Source: Pararhodobacter sp.
GTDB lineage: Bacteria; Pseudomonadota; Alphaproteobacteria; Rhodobacterales; Rhodobacteraceae
Length of the DNA: 64,000 nt
Reading direction: 5' to 3'
NCBI RefSeq assembly: GCF_034676545.1
Contig: NZ_JAUCBZ010000015.1
Location: 1,705,001 to 1,769,000 of the forward strand
Shown here: piece after piece, positions 31,278-41,036 of the stretch
How the letters are laid out: each line of letters opens with the position of its first letter
Position numbering within the stretch: the stretch's first letter is position 1
Translations under genes and position numbers: made by a program
The notes under the pieces: model-generated
Seen by the model: only the letters and a program-made list of their open reading frames with translations
Told to the model about the DNA's origin: nothing
The model's database searches: none

Positions 31278-32249
31278 TCACTGATCGGCCAACCACGTCA
31301 GGCTTCGGTCAACCACCCAATCGGTGGTCGAGGGCGACAGGATGTCTCCGGCTAACACATGTTGGCTGGGGTTGTCCGCGCCGTCGACCACATAGGAGTC
31401 GACGCGCGATCCCCATTGCTGGATGACGCGGGCGGTGGCGGCTGGCAGGACGACCTGATCACCAGAGGCATAGAACACCAACATCGGCACGGTGGCGGTG
31501 GCGAAATCGGCGGCGGCGGCGGCGGATTGCACCGTGCGCATGGGGAATACGGCAACCGACGGGTAACGGGTGGTCCAGAACCGCGCTTGTTCGGCGTTGT
31601 GCGGCGTCCATTCGCGGGTTTCCCCGGACACGCGCGGCACCCAATCGCGGGCAAAGGGCAAGTCGAGCAGCCAGGCCTGATCGCTGTTGATTTCGAAATT
31701 CGGCGAAATGGTGATCAACGCCCAGATGTCGGGTGCATAGTCGGGGTCGAGTGCTGCCAGCGTGGCGATCGAGCCGCCGGTCGAGGTGCCGATCAGGATG
31801 ATGCGGTTGCCCAACCGGCGCGCAATGGCCATCGCTTCGGCCAGATCATAAGCCCAATCGGCCGCCGAGGCTTCGGCCAGCGCGTCACCGCTGCGGCCAT
31901 GCCCGGCAAAGCGGGTCGCAAAGAGGTTTGCGCCCAGAGACTCGGCGATGCGTTCGGCCACCGGGCTGATTTCGGCGCGCGTCGCCGAGAAGCCATGCAG
32001 ATAGACCACCGCAAACTCGGTGCGTTCATGGGCGTCGTTTGCCCAGAAGATGTGCTTTTCCGCGCCCTCGGTGATGTCGTCGAACACGCTTTCGCGTTGT
32101 GCCAGCCAGGCGTCAAGATCGGTGCCGATGTCCACCGGGCCGACCTGCGCGGCGGATGGCCATGTCTCGCGCGGTGACAGAACCCAAAGCGCGGCCCCGG
32201 CAAGGAAAAACACCGCCGCGACGATGGCGAGGGATTTCAGAAAGCGCAT
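31278..32249 (-). CDS. Alpha/beta hydrolase with N-terminal membrane anchor
   Basis: This 323-residue protein begins with a hydrophobic segment (SLAIVAAVFFLAGAALWVL) that could be a signal anchor, so it is likely membrane-tethered or exported. It carries the serine-aminopeptidase/lysophospholipase-like fold: VVYLHGFSATRAE for the oxyanion region, GTSTGGS as nucleophile elbow and DNPSQHVLAGD for the catalytic His. It lies two bases from another, unrelated-looking hydrolase gene upstream, so they are probably cotranscribed. The substrate is unknown. Confidence 0.85.
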   Translation of the reverse strand: MRFLKSLAIVAAVFFLAGAALWVLSPRETWPSAAQVGPVDIGTDLDAWLAQRESVFDDITEGAEKHIFWANDAHERTEFAVVYLHGFSATRAEISPVAERIAESLGANLFATRFAGHGRSGDALAEASAADWAYDLAEAMAIARRLGNRIILIGTSTGGSIATLAALDPDYAPDIWALITISPNFEINSDQAWLLDLPFARDWVPRVSGETREWTPHNAEQARFWTTRYPSVAVFPMRTVQSAAAAADFATATVPMLVFYASGDQVVLPAATARVIQQWGSRVDSYVVDGADNPSQHVLAGDILSPSTTDWVVDRSLTWLADQ

Positions 32250-32251
32250 TG

Positions 32252-32992
32252 CTAGATCTCCAGAGTTTCGAGAGTTTGCGCCAGCAAGGCAAGGTTTTCG
32301 GGCTCGGAAAAGCGGTGATCCGCGCCCTTGACCAGCGTCAGCCGCAGGTCGGGGCTGTCGGCGTGGTCGAACAGTTGCAGCGCGACCGAGGGCGGCACAT
32401 CGACATCGGCCGAGCCTTGCAGCAGGCGCACCGGAAAGGGCAGGGGCAGGGGCGCGCGCAGCACGAGGTTCTCGCGACCCTCGACGATCAGGCGGCGGGT
32501 GATGATATAGGGCCCGTCGTCATAGTCCGAGGGCAGCGCGATCTGCCCGTCCTCCATCAGGGCGGCGCGTTGGTCGGCATCGAATCCGTCCCACATGCTG
32601 TCCTCGGTAAAGTCGGGCGCGGCGGCAATGCCGATCAGCGCTGCGACCCGTTCGGGGATTGCCCGGCAAACCAAAAGCGCGATCCAGCCGCCCATGCTGG
32701 AGCCGATCAGGATCTGCGGTCCCTCGGTCAAGGCGGTGATCGCGGCAAGCGCATCCTTGGCCCAGTCGCCGATCGACCCGTCCAGAAAATCGCCCGAGCT
32801 TTGGCCGTGGCCCGAATAATCGAAGCGCAAGAAGGCCCGGCCTTGCTGCTTGGCCCAATCCTCGAGGAATTGCGCCTTGGTGCCGGTCATGTCCGACTTG
32901 AAACCACCGAGGAACACGACACCCGGCGCGGCGCCTTCGGTTTTCACATAGGCGATCTTGCGGCCCTCGGCCGTCTTGAGAAACTTGGTCAT
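32252..32992 (-). CDS. Alpha/beta hydrolase, ABHD10-like
   Basis: This 246-residue cytosolic hydrolase shows GGFKSDMTGTKA, then RFDYSGHGQSSGDF, the nucleophile elbow GSSMGGW and KGADHRFSEP with the catalytic His. The combination resembles the ABHD10 / palmitoyl-thioesterase-like branch widespread in alphaproteobacteria. It is first in a two-gene pair with the membrane-anchored hydrolase downstream (gap of two bases). The physiological substrate is unknown. Confidence 0.87.
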   Translation of the reverse strand: MTKFLKTAEGRKIAYVKTEGAAPGVVFLGGFKSDMTGTKAQFLEDWAKQQGRAFLRFDYSGHGQSSGDFLDGSIGDWAKDALAAITALTEGPQILIGSSMGGWIALLVCRAIPERVAALIGIAAAPDFTEDSMWDGFDADQRAALMEDGQIALPSDYDDGPYIITRRLIVEGRENLVLRAPLPLPFPVRLLQGSADVDVPPSVALQLFDHADSPDLRLTLVKGADHRFSEPENLALLAQTLETLEI

Positions 32993-33073
32993 ATGGCCCC
33001 CGACGCGTGTTTGCGCGCAACCTAGCGTGATCCGTTTGCGTGGGCCAGTGCCCGCAAGAGCCTGACGGCGCGT

Positions 33074-33898
33074 TCACGCGTCGCGGAAGGGCACCCCCTT
33101 GGTGCCCGCGCCGCGCTTGTCACCGGGTTTGGCCCAGGTTTCCGGATCGAGGATCAGCGCCGCCAGCGCCTCGGCCCCGGCTTCCAGCATCGCCTCACCC
33201 TTGGCGGGCGTCGCGCGCGCCGGGTTTCCGGCCATGCCGTTGCCGGTGACATGCGCGAAAGGCCGCCAGCGATACGACGCCTTGCCCGCCGCCAGAAACC
33301 GCTTGGCGGCCATGCCGTCGGCAATCGTCGCCAGTTCAGAGGTGTCCACCAGATCCGGCTCGATCGCCATCATCATCGAGGTTTCGGCCTCGCCGGCGTG
33401 CATCACCCCGGCTTGATCCTCGAGATGTCTGGACAACGACTCACCGGCCTCGGTGACATAGGTCGTGGCGACCAGCGTCGCGGCCGAGGTCGGGGCGAGT
33501 TCATCGCAGATCTGCTGCATGGCGATGTGATTGCCGCCGTGGCTGTTGGAGATCAGGATATCGCGGAACCCGTGCCGGACCAGCGCGTCCACCAGGTCGC
33601 GGATCACCGCGCGGAACGTCGCGTGGCTGAGGGTCAGCGTGCCGCCAAACGGCATGTGATGTTCGGACAGGCCAGACCAGACCACCGGGGCCACCACCAC
33701 CGGGCGCGTCGCAGAGGCCTTGCGCGCGGCGCGGATGTTGACCTCAAAGCCCAGCCTTGTGTCGGTCATCGTGGGCAGGTGCGGGCCGTGTTGCTCGATC
33801 GAGGCAATCGGCAGAATCACCACCGCATTTTGCGCCGCCAAGGCGCGCAATTCATGGGCCTTGAGGCATGACCAATCGGTTTCCGGGGCGTGGGGCAT
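33074..33898 (-). CDS. Creatininase family amidohydrolase
   Basis: This 274-residue protein starts at the ATG at 33896-33898, preceded by a good AGGAGG. A longer frame to 33994 lacks such a site. The metal-binding residues of the fold are visible in SIEQHGPHLPTMTDTRLG, ISNSHGGNH and GEAETSMMMAI. The family includes creatininase and enzymes of mycofactocin, riboflavin/F420 and other pathways. No neighbour indicates a pathway here, so only the family assignment is safe. Confidence 0.88.
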   Translation of the reverse strand: MPHAPETDWSCLKAHELRALAAQNAVVILPIASIEQHGPHLPTMTDTRLGFEVNIRAARKASATRPVVVAPVVWSGLSEHHMPFGGTLTLSHATFRAVIRDLVDALVRHGFRDILISNSHGGNHIAMQQICDELAPTSAATLVATTYVTEAGESLSRHLEDQAGVMHAGEAETSMMMAIEPDLVDTSELATIADGMAAKRFLAAGKASYRWRPFAHVTGNGMAGNPARATPAKGEAMLEAGAEALAALILDPETWAKPGDKRGAGTKGVPFRDA

Positions 33899-34036
33899 GG
33901 GGTGTCCTCCTGTTTGCGCGTTGATTTGGCCATGTCGCCAAGGAATTGACAAGCCCGGCGTGCGGGCGCACATAGCGCCAGACATAACCCGCAACCGGGC
34001 GCTCCGTGGGCGCCAAAACGACGAGGAGTATGGCCG

Positions 34037-35983
34037 ATGAGCCAGATTTCCCTAACTTTCCCCGACGGCCATATCCGCAGCTACGCCCCCGGCGTCACCG
34101 CCGCCGAAGTCGCCAAATCCATCGCCCCCTCGCTGGCCAAGGCGGCGATCTCGGCGCAGGTCAATGGTGCGCATTATGATCTGGCCTGGCCGATCAAGGG
34201 CGACGCCCAAATCTCGATCAACACGATGAAAGACGATGGTCCGGCGCTGGAACTGGTCCGCCACGATCTGGCCCACATCATGGCGCGCGCGGTGCAGGAA
34301 CTGTGGCCTGACGTCAAAGTCACCATCGGCCCGGTGATCAAGGACGGCTGGTATTACGATTTCGACCGCGCCGAGCCCTTCACGCCCGAGGATCTGGGCG
34401 CGATCGAGGCCAAGATGAAAGAGATCATCCACCGCCGCGACCCGGTGACGACCGAAATCTGGGACCGCGCGCGGGCCGTGGCGTTCTACGAGGCCAATAA
34501 CGAGCCCTACAAGGTCGAGCTGATCAATGCGATCCCCGGCGACGAGCCGCTGCGCATGTATTGGCATGGGCACTGGCAAGACCTGTGCCGGGGGCCACAT
34601 CTGCAACACACGGGCCAGGTGCCCTCGGACGCGTTCAAGCTGATGAGTGTCGCCGGGGCCTATTGGCGCGGCGACAGCAACCGGGCGATGCTGCAACGCA
34701 TCTACGGCGTGGCGTTCAAGAATCGCGAGGATCTGAAGGCGCATTTGCACATGCTGGAGGAAGCCGCCAAGCGCGATCACCGCAAGCTGGGCCGCGAGAT
34801 GGACCTGTTCCACATGCAAGAAGAAGCGCCGGGGCAGATTTTCTGGCACCCGAATGGCTGGACGATCTACACGCAGTTGCAGGACTACATGCGCCGCCAG
34901 CAGCGCCGCGATGGCTATGTCGAGGTGAACACCCCGCAAGTGGTCAGCCGCGTGTTGTGGGAAAAATCGGGCCACTGGGAAAACTATCAAGACCATATGT
35001 TCATCGTCGAAGTCGACGAGGAGCACGCCCGCGAAAAGACCGTCAACGCGCTCAAGCCGATGAACTGCCCGTGCCATGTGCAGATCTACAACGTCGGTCT
35101 GAAAAGCTACCGCGACCTGCCGTTGCGCATGGCTGAATTCGGCTCGTGCAACCGCTATGAGCCCTCGGGCGCGTTGCATGGCATCATGCGGGTGCGTGGA
35201 TTCACGCAGGACGACGCGCATATCTTCTGCACCGAAGATCAGATCGAGGCCGAGAGCCAGAAGTTCATCGACTTCCTGCGCACGGTTTATGCTGACCTTG
35301 GGTTTGAAAGCTTCAAGATCAAATTCTCGGACCGGCCGGAACAGCGCGCCGGGTCGGATGAGGTCTGGGACCGCGCGGAATCGGCGCTGGCCAATGCGAC
35401 CAAGGCGGCAGGCTGCGATTTTACGCTGAACCCCGGCGAGGGTGCGTTCTATGGTCCGAAACTGGAATTCGTGCTGACCGACGCGATTGGCCGCGACTGG
35501 CAATGCGGCACCTTGCAGGTCGATTTCGTGCTGCCCGAGCGGCTGGATGCGACTTACATCGGTTCGGACGGCGCCAAGCATCGGCCCGTCATGCTGCATC
35601 GCGCGACCTTGGGATCCTTCGAGCGCTTCATCGGCATCCTGATCGAGAACCACGCGGGCAAACTGCCGCTGTGGCTGGCACCGCAACAGGTGGTGGTGGC
35701 CTCGATCGTCTCGGACGCGGACGCGTATGTGCTGGAGGTCGTGTCGGCCCTGCGCGCGGCAGGCCTGCGCGCCGAGGCCGATCTGCGGAACGAGAAGATC
35801 AACTACAAGGTCCGCGAGCATTCGCTGGCCAAGGTGCCGGTGATCCTGGCGGTGGGGGCGCGCGAAGTGGCGGAACGCTCGGTGTCGGTGCGGCGTCTGG
35901 GCGATACCCGCACGCAGACGCAGGAACTGGAGGCGTTGATCGCGGAACTTGTGGCAGAAGCGACACCGCCCGATTTGCGGTAA
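34037..35983 (+). CDS. thrS: Threonyl-tRNA synthetase
   Basis: This 648-residue class II synthetase has, in order: an N-terminal TGS domain ([20 protein letters not shown]), an editing/SAD domain ([20 protein letters not shown] and [10 protein letters not shown]), a catalytic core with the zinc Cys in [10 protein letters not shown] and motif 2 region [20 protein letters not shown], and a C-terminal anticodon-binding domain ([15 protein letters not shown]). GAGGAG at 34022-34027 supports the ATG at 34037. A nearer ATG at 34030 is out of frame. Confidence 0.98.
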   Translation: MSQISLTFPDGHIRSYAPGVTAAEVAKSIAPSLAKAAISAQVNGAHYDLAWPIKGDAQISINTMKDDGPALELVRHDLAHIMARAVQELWPDVKVTIGPVIKDGWYYDFDRAEPFTPEDLGAIEAKMKEIIHRRDPVTTEIWDRARAVAFYEANNEPYKVELINAIPGDEPLRMYWHGHWQDLCRGPHLQHTGQVPSDAFKLMSVAGAYWRGDSNRAMLQRIYGVAFKNREDLKAHLHMLEEAAKRDHRKLGREMDLFHMQEEAPGQIFWHPNGWTIYTQLQDYMRRQQRRDGYVEVNTPQVVSRVLWEKSGHWENYQDHMFIVEVDEEHAREKTVNALKPMNCPCHVQIYNVGLKSYRDLPLRMAEFGSCNRYEPSGALHGIMRVRGFTQDDAHIFCTEDQIEAESQKFIDFLRTVYADLGFESFKIKFSDRPEQRAGSDEVWDRAESALANATKAAGCDFTLNPGEGAFYGPKLEFVLTDAIGRDWQCGTLQVDFVLPERLDATYIGSDGAKHRPVMLHRATLGSFERFIGILIENHAGKLPLWLAPQQVVVASIVSDADAYVLEVVSALRAAGLRAEADLRNEKINYKVREHSLAKVPVILAVGAREVAERSVSVRRLGDTRTQTQELEALIAELVAEATPPDLR

Positions 35984-35988
35984 CGAAT

Positions 35989-36050
35989 AGGGGGGCGTTG
36001 CCCCCCTCGGCCTGCGGCCTCACCCCCCAGAGTATTTTCGGCAAGATGAT
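35989..36050 (+). repeat. 3' hairpin plus GAGTATTTT element (copy 2)
   Basis: Six bases after the thrS stop there is an 8-bp hairpin (AGGGGGGC 35989-35996, GCCCCCCT 36000-36007). A C-rich stretch and CCAGAGTATTTTCGGCAAGA follow. Its order (gene end, G/C hairpin, GAGTATTTT element) matches the copies after the OmpA-domain and DUF4174 genes. The hairpin lacks a T-tract. Confidence 0.65.
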
Positions 36051-36098
36051 GTCGATCAGGGGTGGGGTGGGCGACGTGTTCGGGGCAAGGATTGTTGG

Positions 36099-36917
36099 AT
36101 GCGATTACTGTTTTTAGGCGATGTGATGGGGCGTTCGGGGCGGGCGGCGGTGGCGGATCGCCTGCCGGCCATGCGGCGCGCGTGGGGGTTGGATTTTGTC
36201 GTGGTGAACGGCGAAAATGCGACCTCGGGTATGGGGTTGTCGCCGGAGCATGCGGCGGGGATTCTGGCGGCGGGGGCAGATTGTGTGACGCTGGGCGACC
36301 ACGCGTTCGACCAGAAGACCATGATCGGCCATATTGATGGCGAGCCGCGTATTCTGCGGCCGTTGAATTTCTCCAAGGTGGCGCCGGGGCAAGGCGCGCG
36401 GGTGTTCAGTCTGGCGGACGGGCGCAAGGTGTTGGTGGCGCAGGTGTTGGGGCAAGTGTTCATGAAACGCCCGTTTGATGACCCGTTCAGCGCGATCGAG
36501 CCGGTGTTGCGCGCCAATCCTCTGGGCGCGCGGGTGCAGGCGGCGATTGTCGATGTGCATTGCGAGGCGACCAGCGAGAAGATGGCGCTGGGCCATTGGT
36601 GTGATGGCCGCGCCAGTCTGGTGGTGGGCACGCATACCCATGTGCCAACCGGGGATTCGATGATCCTGAATGGTGGCACGGCCTATTTGACCGACGCCGG
36701 CATGTGTGGCGATTACGACAGTGTGATCGGCATGGACAAGGACGAGCCCTTGCGGCGGTTCATCACCGGCATGCCCAAGGCGCGGTTCGAGCCGGCGCGG
36801 GGCGCGGCGACGCTCTCGGGCGTGTATGTGGAAACCGATGACAAGACCGGCAAGGCCCTGCGGATTGAGATGGTGCGGCATGGGGGGCGGCTGTCGCCCT
36901 CTGGCCCCGCCCTATGA
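36099..36917 (+). CDS. YmdB-type metallophosphoesterase (TIGR00282)
   Basis: This 272-residue protein carries the calcineurin-like metal motifs FLGDVMGRSGR, VVNGENATSGMG, TLGDHAFDQ and VGTHTHVPTGD, in the order typical of the YmdB/TIGR00282 family. Characterised relatives hydrolyse cyclic nucleotides. The in vivo substrate here is not known. Its stop overlaps the next gene's start (ATGA), so it shares an mRNA with the two transporters downstream. Confidence 0.92.
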   Translation: MRLLFLGDVMGRSGRAAVADRLPAMRRAWGLDFVVVNGENATSGMGLSPEHAAGILAAGADCVTLGDHAFDQKTMIGHIDGEPRILRPLNFSKVAPGQGARVFSLADGRKVLVAQVLGQVFMKRPFDDPFSAIEPVLRANPLGARVQAAIVDVHCEATSEKMALGHWCDGRASLVVGTHTHVPTGDSMILNGGTAYLTDAGMCGDYDSVIGMDKDEPLRRFITGMPKARFEPARGAATLSGVYVETDDKTGKALRIEMVRHGGRLSPSGPAL

Positions 36918-37843
36918 AACGGCTGTTCCTCGCGTATGCCGCGCTTTTTGCGATCGGCACGGCGTGGGGCAGCAGCATGCCTCTGGTCAAGATCGCGGTC
37001 GGAGGCGGGCATGTCCCGACCGGGATCATGGCGGTTCAACTCGGTCTGACGGTGGTGGTGGTCGGCGCGATACTCGGGCTGTCGGGGCGTTGGCGCCAGA
37101 TCCCGCTGGATGCGGCGCATCTGCGGCTTTACGGGGTCGTCGGGATGATCGGCATGGCGATTCCACATTTCGCGTCGCTGACCGGGACCGCGCATCTGCC
37201 TGCCGGTGTCATGTCGATCATCATGTCGCTGGTGCCGCTGTTCGTGCTGCCGCTGTCGCTTGTGCTGGGGCTTGAAGGGTTCCGGCCACGGCGCTTGATC
37301 GGGGTTCTGCTGGGCGGCGTGGCCATCATTCTTCTGACCGCGCCCGAGGCGAGCTTGCCTGCGCCGGGCCTGTGGGTCTGGGTGCTGGTGGGCGCGGTGG
37401 CACCTTTGTTCTATGCGCTTGAGGGGATGTATGTGTCGCAAACCCCGGCGCGTCAGGCGGGGCCATTTGTCGTGCTGTGGATGGGGTCGGCGCTGGCCCT
37501 GATGATCGCGCTACCGCTGGCGATTGTCACCGGTGCGCTGCACTGGCCCGAGGATGGCCTTGGCGTGCCGGAACTGGCGATTGCCGGATCGGGCGCGGTC
37601 AGCGTGTTCGGCTATGCCGGATATATCGCGTTGCTGCGTCACACAGGCCCTGTCTTTGGGGCGCAGGTTTCGTATATCGTCACCGGAATGGGCGTTGTCT
37701 GGGCGATGCTTTTGCTGGGCGAGCGCTATTCCAACTGGGTTTGGGGTGCGCTGGCGGTTCTGTTCGTGGGCCTGTTTCTGGTGCAACCGCGCCGCAATCC
37801 GTTGGATGAACTCAGAGTGGAGACCGGCGACGATGGGGTTTGA
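36914..37843 (+). CDS. DMT-superfamily (EamA) transporter
   Basis: This 309-residue protein has ten hydrophobic segments arranged as two EamA repeats (FAIGTAWGSSMPLVK at the start, then a second half from LWVWVLVGAVAPLFYALEG). Such proteins export metabolites, often amino acids or related compounds, but the substrate cannot be predicted. It overlaps the phosphoesterase gene by four bases and the next permease gene by 11. Confidence 0.87.
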   Translation: MKRLFLAYAALFAIGTAWGSSMPLVKIAVGGGHVPTGIMAVQLGLTVVVVGAILGLSGRWRQIPLDAAHLRLYGVVGMIGMAIPHFASLTGTAHLPAGVMSIIMSLVPLFVLPLSLVLGLEGFRPRRLIGVLLGGVAIILLTAPEASLPAPGLWVWVLVGAVAPLFYALEGMYVSQTPARQAGPFVVLWMGSALALMIALPLAIVTGALHWPEDGLGVPELAIAGSGAVSVFGYAGYIALLRHTGPVFGAQVSYIVTGMGVVWAMLLLGERYSNWVWGALAVLFVGLFLVQPRRNPLDELRVETGDDGV

Positions 37844-39608
37844 TCTGCTGGGAGACTGGGCGCCAATTGCGGCCATGGTGATCGTGGCCGGCATGTTGAT
37901 TGCCTTCGTTGCCGAACGCTACCCGGTCGAGGTCGTGGCGCTGTCCGGTGCGGCGCTGATGCTGGCGCTGGGCATTGTCCCCGAGGCCCCGGCGATGGCG
38001 GTTTTCGCCAACCCGGCCCCGTGGACCATCGCTGCCATGTTCCTGATCGTCGGCGGTCTGGTGCGGACCGGCGCGCTGGATTTCCTGTCGCAATTGGCGG
38101 TCAGTCACGCCAGCGCCCGGCCCATGACCACGTTGATCACCCTGACGCTGACGGTTCTGGCCATGTCGGCCTTTGTCAACAACACGCCCATCGTGGTGGT
38201 GATGATCCCGATTTTCATGCAGCTTGCGCGCGCGATGAAGGTGTCGCCGTCCAAGCTGTTGATCCCGCTCAGCTATTTCTCGATCTTTGGCGGCACGATT
38301 ACGCTGGTGGGGACCTCGACCAACCTGCTGGTGGATGGTGTCGCGCGGTCGGCGGGATTGCAGGGCTTCGGCATCTTCGAGATCACGCTGGTCGGGCTTG
38401 CGGTCTCGGTTGTGGGCGTCCTGTATCTGGCGTTGATCGGGCGCTGGTTGCTGCCGGATCGCGATTCGATGGCGGCGCTTCTGGGCGACCGCTCGCCGAT
38501 GAAATTCTTTACCGAGGTCGTCCTGCCCGAGGAATCCGGGCTGATCGGCAAGCAATTGAACGAGGTCGATGAATTCCGCCGCAGCGGCGCGCGGGTGGTC
38601 GATGTCTTGCGCGGCGATGCCTCGCTGCGCCGGGCGCTGGGCGACGTGGTGCTGCAAGCCGGGGACCGGGTGGTGTTGCGCACGCAGATGTCCGAGATCC
38701 TGGGGTTGCAGTCGAACCCCGAGGTGCGCTGGGTCGAGCAAGTCTCGTCGGTGCGGACCTCGACCGTCGAGGTGCTGATCACGCCGGGCTGCCGGATGAT
38801 TGGCCGCTCGCTGGGCCAGATGCGTCTGCGGCGGCGCTATGGTGTCTATCCGCTGGCCGTGCATCGGCGCAGTCAGAATATCGGCCGCAAACTGGATGAC
38901 CTGGTGGTGCAGGTCGGCGATACGCTGCTGCTCGAGGGGGCGATGGCGGACATTCGCCGTCTGGCCGCCGACATGGATATGGTCGATGTGTCACAACCCT
39001 CCGAGCGCGCGTATCGCCGCAACCACGCCCCCATCGTCATCGCGGTGCTGGCGTCTATCGTGGGCCTGTCGGCGCTGGGCGTGGGCTCGATTCATGTGTT
39101 GGCGCTGATCGGTGTCGTGGTGGTCCTGCTGACCCGCTGCATCGACGCGGATGAGGCCTTTGGCTTCATCGACGGGCAGCTTATGGCGTTGATCTTCGGG
39201 ATGCTGATCGTCGGCGCGGGGCTGCAATCCTCGGGTGCGGTCGAGATGTTGGTGGGCTGGGTCACACCGTGGCTGCAAGACTTGCCGACCTGGGCACTGA
39301 TCCTGGCGGTTTATGTGATCGCGGGCACGTTGACGGAACTGGTCTCGAACAATGCGGTGGCGGTGATCATGACCCCGGTGGCCATCGGCCTGGCGCAATC
39401 CATGGGCGTCGATCCGCGGCCTCTGGTGGTGACGGTGATGTTTGCCGCCTCGGCCGCTTTTGCCACGCCCATCGGCTATCAGACCAACACGCTGGTCTAT
39501 GGTCCCGGTGGCTACCGGTTCAGCGATTTCCTGCGGGTTGGTGTGCCTCTGAACATTCTGATGGCCATCACCGTGACCACCGTCGTGCCGCTGATCTGGC
39601 CTCTGTAG
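37833..39608 (+). CDS. SLC13-family permease with two TrkA-C domains
   Basis: This 591-residue protein starts at the ATG at 37833, inside the end of the DMT gene, with GGAGA before it. Two blocks of membrane helices carry the paired hairpin signatures FVNNTPIVVVMIP and VSNNAVAVIMTPVA. Between them, about residues 225-395 form two RCK_C (TrkA-C) domains (GLIGKQLNE, GCRMIGRSLGQMRLRRRYGV). This is the usual plan of bacterial divalent-anion/sulfate-type SLC13 permeases. The ligand sensed by the TrkA-C domains is unknown. Confidence 0.9.
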   Translation: MGFDLLGDWAPIAAMVIVAGMLIAFVAERYPVEVVALSGAALMLALGIVPEAPAMAVFANPAPWTIAAMFLIVGGLVRTGALDFLSQLAVSHASARPMTTLITLTLTVLAMSAFVNNTPIVVVMIPIFMQLARAMKVSPSKLLIPLSYFSIFGGTITLVGTSTNLLVDGVARSAGLQGFGIFEITLVGLAVSVVGVLYLALIGRWLLPDRDSMAALLGDRSPMKFFTEVVLPEESGLIGKQLNEVDEFRRSGARVVDVLRGDASLRRALGDVVLQAGDRVVLRTQMSEILGLQSNPEVRWVEQVSSVRTSTVEVLITPGCRMIGRSLGQMRLRRRYGVYPLAVHRRSQNIGRKLDDLVVQVGDTLLLEGAMADIRRLAADMDMVDVSQPSERAYRRNHAPIVIAVLASIVGLSALGVGSIHVLALIGVVVVLLTRCIDADEAFGFIDGQLMALIFGMLIVGAGLQSSGAVEMLVGWVTPWLQDLPTWALILAVYVIAGTLTELVSNNAVAVIMTPVAIGLAQSMGVDPRPLVVTVMFAASAAFATPIGYQTNTLVYGPGGYRFSDFLRVGVPLNILMAITVTTVVPLIWPL

Positions 39609-39666
39609 GGGCAATTGAGGCGGTTTTGACTTGCATTGCTGCGCAAGGCTGGGCATTGCTGAATTC

Positions 39667-40578
39667 ATGAACGCGTTAAATACTTCTCCCGTTGTCGATG
39701 ATCAACGCCCCCTGGTCGGGGTGATGTGGATGCTGCTCGCCGGATTTTGCTTCGTCGCGCTGACGGCGGGTGTCAAACATCTGGGGACAGCGATCCCCGC
39801 CGCTCAATCCGCGTTCTTGCGCTATTTTCTGGGGCTGATCTTTGTGGTGCCGATGCTCTATGTCGTGCGCCATGAGCGGCCGGACCGCGCGGCGCTGCGC
39901 GCCTTTGCCTGGCGCGGCGTGGCACATACCGGGGCGGTGATCCTGTGGTTCTATGCGATGACCCGAATTCCCTTGGCCGAGGTCTCTGCAATTGGCTACA
40001 TGAGTCCGATCTATGTCAGCATTGGTGCGGCGCTGTTTCTGGGGGAACGGCTGCGTTTGCGCCGGGTCGCGGCCATCGCCGCGGCGATCGTCGGCGCACT
40101 GATCATTCTGCGACCCGGCCTGCGCGACCTGAACGCGGGCCACCTTGCGATGATGTTCACCGCGATGGGGTTTGCGGTGTCCTATCTGCTGGCCAAACGC
40201 GTTTCAGCCACGTCGTCGCCGACGATGGTCGTGACCATGCTGTCGGTGACGGTGACGATCGGGCTTGCGCCCTTTGCCTATGCCGTTTGGCAGCCGGTCA
40301 GCTGGTACGAAATCGGATGGCTGTTTGCCATCGCCAGCGTGGCGACGATGGGGCATTTTTGCATGACATTGGCGTTTGCCGCCGCCCCGATCACGGTGAC
40401 GCAACCGGTGGGCGCCTTGCAACTGGTCTGGGCGATCCTGCTGGGCGCGCTGGTTTTTGGCGAGGGCGTCGATTTTTGGGTTGTGGTTGGCGGGCTGCTG
40501 ATCGTGTCCGCCGTGGTGTTCATCGCGCTGCGCGAGCACCAGTTGAAACGCGCCGAGAAACGTCTGGTGCTGCAATGA
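39667..40578 (+). CDS. DMT-superfamily transporter
   Basis: This 303-residue protein starts at the ATG at 39667 (MNALNTSPVVDD). Two EamA repeats of five helices are visible (GVMWMLLAGFCFVALTAGVK and GHLAMMFTAMGFAVSYLLAK). SPIYVSIGAALFLGERLRLRR is the usual end of the first repeat. The substrate is unknown. Its stop overlaps the CAP-domain gene's start (ATGA). Confidence 0.87.
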   Translation: MNALNTSPVVDDQRPLVGVMWMLLAGFCFVALTAGVKHLGTAIPAAQSAFLRYFLGLIFVVPMLYVVRHERPDRAALRAFAWRGVAHTGAVILWFYAMTRIPLAEVSAIGYMSPIYVSIGAALFLGERLRLRRVAAIAAAIVGALIILRPGLRDLNAGHLAMMFTAMGFAVSYLLAKRVSATSSPTMVVTMLSVTVTIGLAPFAYAVWQPVSWYEIGWLFAIASVATMGHFCMTLAFAAAPITVTQPVGALQLVWAILLGALVFGEGVDFWVVVGGLLIVSAVVFIALREHQLKRAEKRLVLQ

Positions 40579-41036
40579 TCCGGGCGCTGATGGTCCTGGG
40601 CGCGCTGCTTGGCGCTCCGGCAATTGCCTGTGAAACGCCCGCCAGCCTGATTGCGTTGCGCGCGGAATTGCTGGCGCTGAGCAATGTGGAACGTGCCGAG
40701 GCCGGTCTGTCGGCCCTGACACGGGATGCAAGACTCGAGGCAGCGGCGCAAGCGCAAGCGTGCCGGACCGCAGACCGCCAACGCCTGAACCATCGCGGCA
40801 GCTGGTTCGCGGGGCTTGGCCGCAGGTTGCGACGCGAGGGATATCCCTATGCCATGGCCGCCGAGAACCTTGCCGAGGGCCAGCACAGCGCGACGGTTGT
40901 CACCGCCGGTTGGATGGCCTCGCCGGAGCACCGGCGCAATTTGCTGGATCCGCGCGCGCGGAATGCCGGATTTGGCGTGGCGGTGGCCGAGAATGGCCGC
41001 CTGCACTGGTCGATGGTGTTGGCCTCGTTGCGGTAG
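40575..41036 (+). CDS. Secreted CAP-domain (SCP/PR-1-like) protein
   Basis: This 153-residue protein has a short signal peptide (MIRALMVLGALLGAPAIAC). The CAP core follows: LALSNVERAEAGLSALTRDARLE, RLNHRGSWF, AAENLAEGQ and WMASPEHRRNLLDPRARNAG with the conserved His, Glu and Asn-Leu residues. CAP proteins are extracellular or periplasmic and of diverse, mostly unknown function in bacteria. It is coupled to the DMT gene upstream. The stop codon lies inside the left arm of a 25-bp palindrome. Confidence 0.88.
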   Translation: MIRALMVLGALLGAPAIACETPASLIALRAELLALSNVERAEAGLSALTRDARLEAAAQAQACRTADRQRLNHRGSWFAGLGRRLRREGYPYAMAAENLAEGQHSATVVTAGWMASPEHRRNLLDPRARNAGFGVAVAENGRLHWSMVLASLR

